This document shows positions 28,076-37,902 of a DNA stretch of 64,000 nt, one piece after another (positions within the stretch are counted from its first letter, which is position 1; each line of letters opens with the position of its first letter). The translations under genes were made by a program, and so were the position numbers. The notes below the pieces were generated by a model that saw nothing but the letters and a program-made list of their open reading frames with translations, made no database searches and was not told where the DNA came from. Source of the DNA: Natronoarchaeum rubrum (GTDB lineage Archaea; Halobacteriota; Halobacteria; Halobacteriales; Natronoarchaeaceae); NCBI RefSeq assembly GCF_024494695.1, contig NZ_JANHDP010000002.1:310001-374000 (forward strand). Direction: 5' to 3'.

Positions 28076-28281
28076 CTGCTGGAGTTCCGTTTCTGTCGAC
28101 CGTCGTTTGACGCCGAGTTACGGCGTTCCTCGTCTGAGTCTGAGCGCCGGCGTTGGCTCGTCTGGACGCCGATCTTCGGAACCGCGTTGCAGTACGTCGA
28201 ATTGCGGCGTCGCGACGTGATGCGGTCGCTCGTAGGAACTGATTTGCGATCGCGAGAAGGTGCGTCCTCTTGGCTTGTCGC

Positions 28282-30087
<1,806 letters not shown>

Positions 30088-30292
30088 GGTAACCACCAGA
30101 GAAGGTTGTTGTGTGGAACTTTGCGGCGCGGCATTTAGTTCCATCGTCACGCCCTGGTCCTCGTCAGGCGGTGACGAGGACCGAACGCCGCGATTTCGAG
30201 CGCTGCGCGCGGTAGCCGCGCCCCGGAATCGTCCCCTCCGTTCGAAATCCTTTTACGCGCTTCGGGGGCAACCTAGAGACAACTGAGTACAC

Positions 30293-30610
30293 ATGGACGT
30301 CGAAATCATTGACGAGGACGAGAACCCGATGTTGCACCGCACCGACGTGACCTTCCGCATCACCCACGACGACGCCACGCCCGAGCGCCTCTCGGTCCGC
30401 GACAGCCTCGCGGCGAAGCTCAACAAGGACGCCGGCGAGGTCGTCGTCCGCAGCCTCGACACGAAGTTCGGGATGCGCAAGACGATCGGCCAGGCGAAGG
30501 TCTACGAGACCTCCGACCACGCCAAGGACGTCGAGCAGGACCACATGCTCGAGCGCAACAAGATCACCGCCGGCGAGGACGGCGACGCCGAAGAGGCGGA
30601 GGAGGCCTAA
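30293..30610 (+). CDS. rps24e: 30S ribosomal protein S24e
   Basis: A 105-residue archaeal S24e ([37 protein letters not shown]), with the conserved core [19 protein letters not shown] and an acidic Glu/Asp/Ala tail. A TATA-like CCTTTTACGC lies about 43 bases upstream. It is the first gene of the S24e-S27ae-Kae1/Bud32 unit that is common in archaea. Confidence 0.97.
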   Translation: MDVEIIDEDENPMLHRTDVTFRITHDDATPERLSVRDSLAAKLNKDAGEVVVRSLDTKFGMRKTIGQAKVYETSDHAKDVEQDHMLERNKITAGEDGDAEEAEEA

Positions 30611-30611
30611 C

Positions 30612-30746
30612 ATGCCCCGACACGAGCTCTACGACGACGACGGCACGACCGACCGCGAGCAGTGTCCCCGCTGTGGCGACTCGTTCCTCGCGGACCACGG
30701 TGACCGCCTGCACTGCGGCAAGTGCGGGTACACCGAGTGGGAGTAG
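30612..30746 (+). CDS. rps27ae: 30S ribosomal protein S27ae
   Basis: A 44-residue zinc-ribbon ribosomal protein. It has CPRCGDSF (residues 18-25) and [10 protein letters not shown] at the C-terminus, giving the C-x2-C...C-x2-C site. It begins one base after the S24e stop codon and ends 19 bases before the Kae1-Bud32 gene. In archaea it lacks the ubiquitin fusion seen in eukaryotes. Confidence 0.96.
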   Translation: MPRHELYDDDGTTDREQCPRCGDSFLADHGDRLHCGKCGYTEWE

Positions 30747-30765
30747 CGGGCAGTAACGACCCACC

Positions 30766-32388
30766 ATGCGCGTTCTCGGGATCGAAGGGACGGCCTGGGC
30801 AGCCAGCGCCGCGATCTACGATTCCGAGGTCGACGACGTTTTTATCGAGACCGACGCCTACCAGCCCGAGAGCGGCGGCATCGATCCGAGCGAGGCTGCC
30901 GAGCACATGCGCGACGCCATCCCGACGGTCGTCGACGCCGCGCTCGCCGAAGCCGCCGATCGGGCTCCCGATGCCGAGCCGATCGTCGATGCAGTCGCGT
31001 TCTCCCGGGGTCCCGGCCTCGGCCCGTGCCTGCGGATCGTCGGCACCGCGGCGCGCTCGCTGGCGATGACGCTCGACGTGCCGCTGGTCGGCGTCAACCA
31101 CATGGTCGCTCACCTGGAGATCGGCCGCCACCAGTCGGGATTCGACTCGCCGGTCTGCCTGAACGCCAGCGGCGCCAACGCCCACGTGCTGGGCTTTCAC
31201 GACGGTCGCTACCGCGTGCTCGGCGAGACGATGGACACCGGCGTCGGCAACTCCCTGGATAAGTTCACCCGTCACGTCGGCTGGTCCCATCCCGGCGGCC
31301 CGAAAGTCGAAGAGGCCGCGAACGACGGCGAGTACACCGACCTGCCGTACGTCGTCAAGGGGATGGACTTCTCCTTCTCGGGGATCATGAGCGCCGCCAA
31401 GCAGGCCTACGATCGGGGCGTCCCGGTCGAGGACGTCTGCTACTCGCTCCAGGAGACGATCTTCGCGATGCTGACCGAGGTCGCCGAGCGCGCGCTCTCG
31501 CTGACCGGCAGCGACGAGCTCGTGCTCGGCGGCGGCGTCGCGCAGAACGCCCGGCTGCGGGAGATGCTCGCGGCGATGTGCGAGCAGCGCGGCGCCGACT
31601 TCTTCGCGCCCGAGCCGCGATTTCTCCGGGACAACGCTGGGATGATCGCGGTCCTGGGCGCGACGATGTACGAAGCGGGGGACACCATCGAGATCGAGGA
31701 CTCGCGGATCGATTCGGACTTCCGGCCGGATCAGGTGCCCGTGACGTGGCGCGAAGGGGAGAGCGTCGCCCGCGTGCCGACGAGCGACGGGGACGTCGGC
31801 GACGAACTTCGCGGCGCCGAAGCCACGGTCGAGATCGAGGCCGACCGCGTCGTCAAGCGCCGGGTTCCCAAGCGCTACCGCCACCCCGATCTCGACGAGC
31901 GACTGCGCCGCCAGCGCACGACGCTGGAGGCGCGGCTCACCAGCGAGGCGCGACGCCACGGCGTCCCGACGCCGCTGGTTCGCGACGTCGACCCGCGCGA
32001 GGCCACGATCGTCTTCGAGCACGTCGGCGACGCCGATCTGCAGGCCGACCTGACCGTCGACCGCGCGCGGGCGGTCGGGCGTCACCTCGCGGCGCTCCAC
32101 GGCGCCGGGATGGTCCACGGCGATCCGACGACGCGGAACGTCCGGGTCGATCTGGCGGACGGCCCGGGCGGTGACGGCGTCTACCTCATCGACTTCGGCC
32201 TGGGGTTTTACACCGACGCCGTCGAGGACTACGCGATGGACCTCCACGTCTTCGCCCAGAGCCTCGACGGCACCGCCGAGGACCCGGCCGCGATGCGCGC
32301 GGCCGTCGAGGACGGCTACGCCGACGCCGGCGACGACGCCGTGATCGAGCAGCTGCGCGAGATCGAGTCCCGCGGCCGGTACCGGTGA
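30766..32388 (+). CDS. kae1-bud32: Bifunctional KEOPS protein: Kae1 (tRNA t6A transferase) fused to Bud32 kinase/ATPase
   Basis: 540 residues. Kae1 occupies about 1-325, with GVNHMVAHLEIGRHQ (metal-binding His pair HxxxH), the ASNAH-type region LNASGANAHVLGF and ELVLGGGVAQNARLREML. Bud32 occupies about 345-540, with catalytic HGDPTTRNV and YLIDFGLG (the DFG equivalent). KEOPS adds threonylcarbamoyl to A37 of ANN-decoding tRNAs, and Bud32 acts as its ATPase. The fusion is known in several archaea including haloarchaea. The other KEOPS subunits (Cgi121, Pcc1) are not in the window. Confidence 0.96.
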   Translation: MRVLGIEGTAWAASAAIYDSEVDDVFIETDAYQPESGGIDPSEAAEHMRDAIPTVVDAALAEAADRAPDAEPIVDAVAFSRGPGLGPCLRIVGTAARSLAMTLDVPLVGVNHMVAHLEIGRHQSGFDSPVCLNASGANAHVLGFHDGRYRVLGETMDTGVGNSLDKFTRHVGWSHPGGPKVEEAANDGEYTDLPYVVKGMDFSFSGIMSAAKQAYDRGVPVEDVCYSLQETIFAMLTEVAERALSLTGSDELVLGGGVAQNARLREMLAAMCEQRGADFFAPEPRFLRDNAGMIAVLGATMYEAGDTIEIEDSRIDSDFRPDQVPVTWREGESVARVPTSDGDVGDELRGAEATVEIEADRVVKRRVPKRYRHPDLDERLRRQRTTLEARLTSEARRHGVPTPLVRDVDPREATIVFEHVGDADLQADLTVDRARAVGRHLAALHGAGMVHGDPTTRNVRVDLADGPGGDGVYLIDFGLGFYTDAVEDYAMDLHVFAQSLDGTAEDPAAMRAAVEDGYADAGDDAVIEQLREIESRGRYR

Positions 32389-32438
32389 CCGCGAGCCGCG
32401 GAGCATCGCGTACTATTCGCGTATAGAGGATCAAAGCG

Positions 32439-32460
32439 CCGCGTACAGGAACGTACGCGG
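32439..32460. repeat. Perfect inverted repeat upstream of the receiver-like gene
   Basis: CCGCGTAC and GTACGCGG are separated by six bases. It lies 50 bases after the Kae1-Bud32 stop codon and about 50 bases before ATG 32511. There is no T run after it, so an operator for the receiver-like gene is as likely as a hairpin terminator. Confidence 0.4.
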
Positions 32461-32510
32461 GTAGTACGCGCAACCGCGGCGTTATGACGTCTCGCCCGCT
32501 ACTCGCTGCA

Positions 32511-32957
32511 ATGGCCTCGGACGACGACCAGATCGACATCCTCCTGATCGAGCCGAACGCCGCCGACACCCGCCTCTTCACGGAGCAGTTCAAAGACGCC
32601 AAACTCACCAACAACCTCCACGCCGTCTCCGACGGCGAGGCCGCAGTCGAGTTCGTCCGCCAGCGCGGCGACCACGCGGCGACGCCGTGTCCCGACCTCA
32701 TCCTGCTCGAACCGAACCTCCCCGGAAAGACCGGCAGGGACGTACTCTCGGAACTGAACGGTGATCCGCAACTGAGCGAGATTCCCGTCGTGGTCCTGAC
32801 GAGTTCGGACGCCGAAGAGGAGATCGTCAAGTCCCACGGCCTCGACGCCGATCACTTCATCCGCAAACCGATCGAGCCGGCGGAGTTCATCGACTTCGTA
32901 CGGACGATCGAGGACTTCTGGCTCGCCATCGTCCAGAAATCCGCCGCCGGCGACTGA
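32511..32957 (+). CDS. Receiver-domain protein with Glu replacing the phospho-acceptor Asp
   Basis: A 148-residue single-domain protein of the haloarchaeal Rcp1-like response-regulator type, aligning along its length with the usual LLVEDN...LLDLNLP...VLTSS...KP pattern. Here the acidic pocket is IEPN (E14-P15) and the phosphorylation site is LILLEPNLPG with Glu67 in place of Asp. Thr97 and Lys119 are kept. It is probably a pseudo-receiver, perhaps locked in an active-like state. I use ATG 32511; ATG 32484 would add nine residues. No kinase is adjacent. Confidence 0.85.
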   Translation: MASDDDQIDILLIEPNAADTRLFTEQFKDAKLTNNLHAVSDGEAAVEFVRQRGDHAATPCPDLILLEPNLPGKTGRDVLSELNGDPQLSEIPVVVLTSSDAEEEIVKSHGLDADHFIRKPIEPAEFIDFVRTIEDFWLAIVQKSAAGD

Positions 32958-32983
32958 GAGCGGTCCGTGTGTCCGCGCTCCCA

Positions 32984-33646
32984 TCACGGTTCGTCGACCC
33001 GCGCCACCGCCCGTGCCGGCGCGCCGTCGGCGTCCGGGATCGGAAGCGGGTAGGCACAGAGCTCGAAGCGATCGGGTGGCGCGCCGAGGTTTCGGAGATT
33101 CTCGACGAGCAAGCAATCGCTTCCCAACAGCGCGCGGTGGGCGGGGAACCCCTCAGGTTCGTCCGTTCGTTCCGTAGTCGGCTCTTGGCGCGGGGTCGGA
33201 TCGACGTTCGGCGTATCGACGCCGACGTGAAATCCCTGCTCCGCGAGCCACACCGCGGCGTCCGACGACAGGTACGGGTGATCGAGGTAGCGGTTCGTTC
33301 CCCAGTGCTCGCTCCAGCCGGTCCGGACGACCAGCAGGTCGGCGTCGGTCGGCGCCGCCGCGACGGCGTCGCGGCCGATCGGCTCGCGGGCGCCGTGGTC
33401 AGTGCAGTCGATCCGGACGGCGTCGAACGCGAACGTCGAGAGGCCGACCTCGTCGAGGTTTCGGCCGTCCGGGAGGAGGTGACTCGGCGCGTCGACGTGC
33501 GTGCCGCTGTGGCTGCCCAGCGCTAGCTCGGTGACGCGATAGCCGTCGCTCTCGTGGGTGGCGTGTGGCGTCACGGACACCGCCGGATCGCCGGGGTAGG
33601 TCGTCCCCTCGGCGTCGAGCGACTGCGAGAGGTCGTAGGTCGTCAC
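32984..33646 (-). CDS. Cyclase-family / kynurenine formamidase-like metal hydrolase
   Basis: A 220-residue PF04199 protein with the signature HSGTHVDAPSH (H46, H50, D52 and H56 as metal ligands) and a C-terminal GVDTPNVDPT plus LLVENLRNLGAPP, as in bacterial formamidases (KynB-like) and other cyclase-family hydrolases. It probably hydrolyses an amide or a cyclic substrate using a divalent metal. No tryptophan-catabolism genes are near, so a general label is safer. It is convergent with the receiver-like gene. Confidence 0.87.
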   Translation of the reverse strand: MTTYDLSQSLDAEGTTYPGDPAVSVTPHATHESDGYRVTELALGSHSGTHVDAPSHLLPDGRNLDEVGLSTFAFDAVRIDCTDHGAREPIGRDAVAAAPTDADLLVVRTGWSEHWGTNRYLDHPYLSSDAAVWLAEQGFHVGVDTPNVDPTPRQEPTTERTDEPEGFPAHRALLGSDCLLVENLRNLGAPPDRFELCAYPLPIPDADGAPARAVARVDEP

Positions 33647-33719
33647 TGGAGCGGTGTACGCCGGCCGGCGTGCTAAGCGTTCGGACGAGGCGCGAGAACC
33701 GAGGGACGCGGAGCGCGGC

Positions 33720-35636
33720 TCAGTCGTGGGGATGCCACCGCTCCAGCGCGGTTCGGACGGCGTCGGTCTGTCCGATCACGGTGATGTGGTCGCCGTGCTC
33801 CAGCGTGAAGTCGTCCTCCGGGATGCGGCTGTCGCCGTTCCGGCTGACCAGCGCGATGAGGGCGCCGCTGGGGACCTCGTCGCCGAGTTCCTCGATCGTC
33901 GTCCCCGTGAGGTGCTCGGCGGTGACCTCGATCTCCTGAACGTCGCCGCTGCGGCCGAGCTCGGTCATCCAGTTCGACAGCGCCGGTCGCTCGATCAGGT
34001 TGTCGATCGCCCACGCGGTCGCCAGCGACGAGGAGACGGTCTCGACGCCGAGATCCTCGAACGCGTCGACGTTGCTCGGCTCGTTGACGCGGGTGATCAC
34101 CCGATCGACGTCGAACTTCGAGCTGGCGAGCTGGCCGACCAGCAGGTTCGCGTCGTCGTCGCCGGTCGCGGCGATGACGGTCTTGGCGTGGTCGGCGCCG
34201 GCGGCTTCGAGCACCTCCGAGTCGGTGCCGTCGCCCGTGTGGACTGTGAACCCGCGTTCGCGGGCGTTTTCTATGCTCTCCTTCCTGTCGTCGACGATGA
34301 CGACGTTCTCTCCGCGGTCTTCGAGGCGCTCGGCGAGCGCGAGGCCCACCCGACCGCCTCCGACGATGAGTACGCGCATTGGTAGTACGTCAAGTGCTTC
34401 CGCGATCCGCCTCGCGAGGCCGCCCTGAAAGACGACCGTCAGCAGGATGGTCAGGAAGACGGTTCCGAGCAGCAGGTTCGCCTCCTCGGCAAGTACCGGA
34501 TTGTTGGTGTCGGCCGCCAGCGTCTGGAGTTCCAGCGCGAACAGGGTCGCGACCGAGGCCGGAATGATTCCGCGCGGTCCGACCAGCCCGACGAACAGGC
34601 GCTCGTTTCTGGTGAAGCGATCGCCGGCCGTGGAGATCCACGCCAGCGCCGGGCGGATCACGACCCCGACGAGGACGACGACGAGCAGCCCTCGCCAGCC
34701 GACCTCCGCGAGCGTTGCGAACTCGATCTGGGCGGCCAGCGCGATGAACACGAACGACAGGACGATCAGCGTCATGTCGCCCTTGAACTCCTCGATCTGT
34801 TCCTCGTAGGGCACGTCCGCATTGCCCAGCAATATCCCGGCCGTCGCCGCCGCGGCGACGCCGGCCTCCTTGGCGATCGTGTTCGCCGCGGCGTACGCGA
34901 CGATCGCGCCCGCCAGCGTCAGCAGGCGGGCGTGCTGGGGCGCGCTCCCCCGCGAGAGGTCGACGTGCTCGAAGAGATACCACAGCACGAGCGCGACGAC
35001 CCCCCCGACGATCAGCCCGGCGCCCAGTCGCTCGAAGAACAGCGAGAGAAACTGGACGTCCTCCAGGCGCTCGGCGGTGACGCCCTTGAACACGACGATC
35101 GCGAGGATCGCCGCCGTCACGTCGTTGACGATCCCCTCGACCTCCATGGCGGCGGCCACCCGATCCCGGACGGGGACGACTTCGAGGATCGGCGTGATGA
35201 CGGTCGGCCCGGTCGCGACCAGCAGCGCGCCGATGAGTAGCGATATGTCCCACGCCGCGGGTAGCAGGAAGTGGACGGCCGCGCTGGTGGCCAGAAAGGC
35301 GATCACCGCGCCGATCGTGACCAGCCTGAGCGCCGCGGTCGGCGCCGTCCTGATCTTGTCGAGCTTGAGGTGAAAGGCGCCCTCGAACACGATGATCGCG
35401 ACGCTGATGCCGACGATCGCCGAGAGCGTCTCGGGCGCGAAGTGGATGACGTCGAACCCTTCCGGTCCCATGGCGACGCCCGCCAGGATCAGAAACAGCA
35501 CGCTGGGCACCTGGAACCGGTCGGCGATCACCTGTGCCCCGATGCCGACGGCGATGATCGCGGCGACGACGATGACGACGTTCGACTGGCCGCCGGTCTC
35601 CTGTAGCGGGACCAGCGCTCCGAGCGCGGCGCTCAC
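33720..35636 (-). CDS. Cation/H+ antiporter with C-terminal RCK (TrkA-N and TrkA-C) domains
   Basis: 638 residues: about twelve membrane helices in 1-410 (NhaP/KefB-type core, VATGPTVITPILEVVPVRD and VEGIVNDVTAAILAIVVF as ion-site regions). The KTN/RCK nucleotide-binding domain begins near residue 419 (RVLIVGGGRVGLALAERLEDRG, with GxGxxG-like glycines), and TrkA-C occupies about 555-635. It should exchange Na+ or K+ for protons, gated by NAD(H) or another nucleotide. The window has a second, unrelated-type antiporter without RCK at 20 kb. Confidence 0.92.
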   Translation of the reverse strand: MSAALGALVPLQETGGQSNVVIVVAAIIAVGIGAQVIADRFQVPSVLFLILAGVAMGPEGFDVIHFAPETLSAIVGISVAIIVFEGAFHLKLDKIRTAPTAALRLVTIGAVIAFLATSAAVHFLLPAAWDISLLIGALLVATGPTVITPILEVVPVRDRVAAAMEVEGIVNDVTAAILAIVVFKGVTAERLEDVQFLSLFFERLGAGLIVGGVVALVLWYLFEHVDLSRGSAPQHARLLTLAGAIVAYAAANTIAKEAGVAAAATAGILLGNADVPYEEQIEEFKGDMTLIVLSFVFIALAAQIEFATLAEVGWRGLLVVVLVGVVIRPALAWISTAGDRFTRNERLFVGLVGPRGIIPASVATLFALELQTLAADTNNPVLAEEANLLLGTVFLTILLTVVFQGGLARRIAEALDVLPMRVLIVGGGRVGLALAERLEDRGENVVIVDDRKESIENARERGFTVHTGDGTDSEVLEAAGADHAKTVIAATGDDDANLLVGQLASSKFDVDRVITRVNEPSNVDAFEDLGVETVSSSLATAWAIDNLIERPALSNWMTELGRSGDVQEIEVTAEHLTGTTIEELGDEVPSGALIALVSRNGDSRIPEDDFTLEHGDHITVIGQTDAVRTALERWHPHD

Positions 35637-35785
35637 CGTCGATCACCGCTGTTCCGCGGTATCAGGCTCGATCCGTAGCTCTCGAAACGATCCACACCGG
35701 ATCCAAGGAAGGCCACTCTCAAACCGGTTTCCCATCCGACAGTCGATTCCGGAAACGAGCGCCGGCGTGGCGACGCCCCCGCCGG

Positions 35786-37774
35786 TCACTCGGCGGGCGC
35801 CGGTTCGGAGTCGGATTCATCGGCGCTCTCGTAGATGTCGGTGACCTGATCGTCGAACCGATCGAGGATGTTGCGGCGTTTCTTCTTCATGGTGGGCGTC
35901 ATCAGGTCGTTGTCCTCGGTGAACTCCTGGCCGACCAGCCGGAACTCCTTGATCCGCTCGTGGGCTTCGAACTGCTCGTTGATCTCGTCGACCTCGCGCT
36001 GGATGCGCTCGCGGACCCGATCGTCGGCGGCCAGTCGGTCGGTCGCGGGCAGATCGTACCCCTCGCGGTCGGCCCACTTGCGCAGCCCCTCGACGTTCGG
36101 CACGACCAGCGCGGCGATGAACTTGCGGCCGTCGCCGACGACCAGACACTGCTCGACGACCTCGCTGGAGGCGAAGGCGTCCTCGATCGGCGCCGGCGCG
36201 ACGTTCTTGCCCGTCGACAGCACGAGAATCTGTTTGACGCGCTCGCGGAACACGAGGTAGTCGTCGGGCCGTTGCTGGACGACGTCGCCGGTCCGGAACC
36301 AGCGCTCGCCGTCGATCTCCGCGAACGCGGCGTCAGTCTTGTCGGGCTTGTTCCAGTACCCGTCGGTGACGTTGGGGCCCTTCACCAGCAGTTCGCCGAC
36401 CTCGCCGATCGCGTCGGTGAACTCCCCTTCCGGCGCGATCGACGTGTCGATCTTCACGTCGACGTCGGGTAGCGGCGGGCCGATCGTGCCGATCTTGGGA
36501 TCCTCGGGCGGGTTCGTCGAGACGACGGGCGCGGTCTCGGTCAGGCCGTACCCCTCGTAGATCGGCAGGCCCATCCCGTGATAGAGCCGGCACAGCTCCG
36601 GCGAGAGCGTCCCGCCGCCGCTGTTCATCAGCTCCAGCTCGCCCCCGAGCGCGTCGCGGACGTCCGAGAACACCAGCTTGTCGGCGACCTTCATTTTGAG
36701 CTTCAGCCCGATCCCGGGTCGCTCCTCGCGCTGGTAGGCCTGGCTCACGCCGGTCGCCCACTCGAAGATGCGGGCCTTGAGATCCGACTCCTGGGCCTGC
36801 TCGCGGATCGCGTCGTACATCTTCTCGTAGACTCGCGGGACGCTCGTCGCCGCGGTCGGCCGGATCGCCTGGAAGTCGTCCCGCAGCGTGTCCGGGCTCT
36901 CGGCGTAGGCCACCGAGGCCCCGACCGCGAACATCAGGAAGTGTCCCACCGTGCGCTCGTAGACGTGCGCGAGCGGGAGATACGAGACGGCTCGCGTCTC
37001 GTGGTCGATCGAGGCCAGCGACGCGTCCCGGTCCGGGCGGGGCGCGACCCGCCGATAGATCTGGGTGACGTTGGCCCGCAGGTTCCGGTGGGTGAGCTTC
37101 ACGCCCTTGGGCTGGCCGGTCGTCCCCGACGTGTAGATCAGCGTCGCCAGGTCTTCCAGTTCGCGCTCGTCGAGCCACGACTCGTAGGCGTCGGCGTCGA
37201 ACCGATCTGCGCCCCGCTCGTACACCTCGTCGAGGGTGTAGACGCCGTCCTGATCGTGGTACTCGGGATCGAGCTCGTCCATCGCGACCACGAACTCGAT
37301 GGCGAGGTCGTCGGCCACCCGCAGCACGCGTTCGAGGTGGTCCTGCGACTCGACCACGACGCCGGTCGCGCCGGGATCGTCGAGCAGGTACTCCACCTGC
37401 TCCGGCGAGGAGCCCTCGTAGATCGTCGTGACGACGCCGCCCGCGGCCAGCAGCGCGAAGTCCGACTGGGCCCACTCCATGCGGGTGTCGGCGAAGATGC
37501 CGACGCGATCGCCCGATTCGACGCCGAGATCGCGAAAGCCCGCCGCGAGATTGCGGACGATTCCGCGCATCTCGTCGTACGCGATCGACGCGTACTCGCC
37601 GTCGGGCGCCGGGTCGACCGCGACGCCGGCGAGCGACCGGTCGTAGATCCCGCCCTTGTACCGCTGGGCCGTCCGATCGCCGTGGCGATCCGCGGCCGCC
37701 TCGAACGTCCGCGGGAGGGTGGTCAGCTCCGTTACCTCGTCCTCGAACTCCCGTTCCGCGTCACGCCAGCTCAT
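35786..37774 (-). CDS. AMP-forming long-chain acyl-CoA synthetase, copy 1
   Basis: A 662-residue ANL-superfamily ligase with the AMP-binding loop IYTSGTTGQPKGVK (about residue 214), the A5 motif YGLTETAPVVS, A7/A8 GERWFRTGDVVQQRPDDYLVFRERVKQILVLSTGKNVAP, and a C-terminal end in the FACL style (TPTMKKKRRNILDRF). It activates fatty or other carboxylic acids to acyl-CoA through an acyl-AMP. It is closely related to the next gene and in tandem with it; each has its own AT-rich promoter, here TTTATTATTATAGA about 30 bases before the ATG. It was probably duplicated within this lineage. Confidence 0.92.
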   Translation of the reverse strand: MSWRDAEREFEDEVTELTTLPRTFEAAADRHGDRTAQRYKGGIYDRSLAGVAVDPAPDGEYASIAYDEMRGIVRNLAAGFRDLGVESGDRVGIFADTRMEWAQSDFALLAAGGVVTTIYEGSSPEQVEYLLDDPGATGVVVESQDHLERVLRVADDLAIEFVVAMDELDPEYHDQDGVYTLDEVYERGADRFDADAYESWLDERELEDLATLIYTSGTTGQPKGVKLTHRNLRANVTQIYRRVAPRPDRDASLASIDHETRAVSYLPLAHVYERTVGHFLMFAVGASVAYAESPDTLRDDFQAIRPTAATSVPRVYEKMYDAIREQAQESDLKARIFEWATGVSQAYQREERPGIGLKLKMKVADKLVFSDVRDALGGELELMNSGGGTLSPELCRLYHGMGLPIYEGYGLTETAPVVSTNPPEDPKIGTIGPPLPDVDVKIDTSIAPEGEFTDAIGEVGELLVKGPNVTDGYWNKPDKTDAAFAEIDGERWFRTGDVVQQRPDDYLVFRERVKQILVLSTGKNVAPAPIEDAFASSEVVEQCLVVGDGRKFIAALVVPNVEGLRKWADREGYDLPATDRLAADDRVRERIQREVDEINEQFEAHERIKEFRLVGQEFTEDNDLMTPTMKKKRRNILDRFDDQVTDIYESADESDSEPAPAE

Positions 37775-37902
37775 ACCTTGGATGTCAATCTCTCTCTATA
37801 ATAATAAATCAGTGGGATGTTTTCGACGGTCGCGTACCGGCCGACAGCAACCAGCGTACCTATCACTCAGCTAAAAAGAGGGCAGTCGGCGTCGCGCCGT
37901 CG

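Noticed and set aside
28076..28281. Gap after the DUF5811 gene searched for an RNA gene or riboswitch
   Set aside because: No cloverleaf, strong hairpin with T run, or conserved RNA motif is visible.
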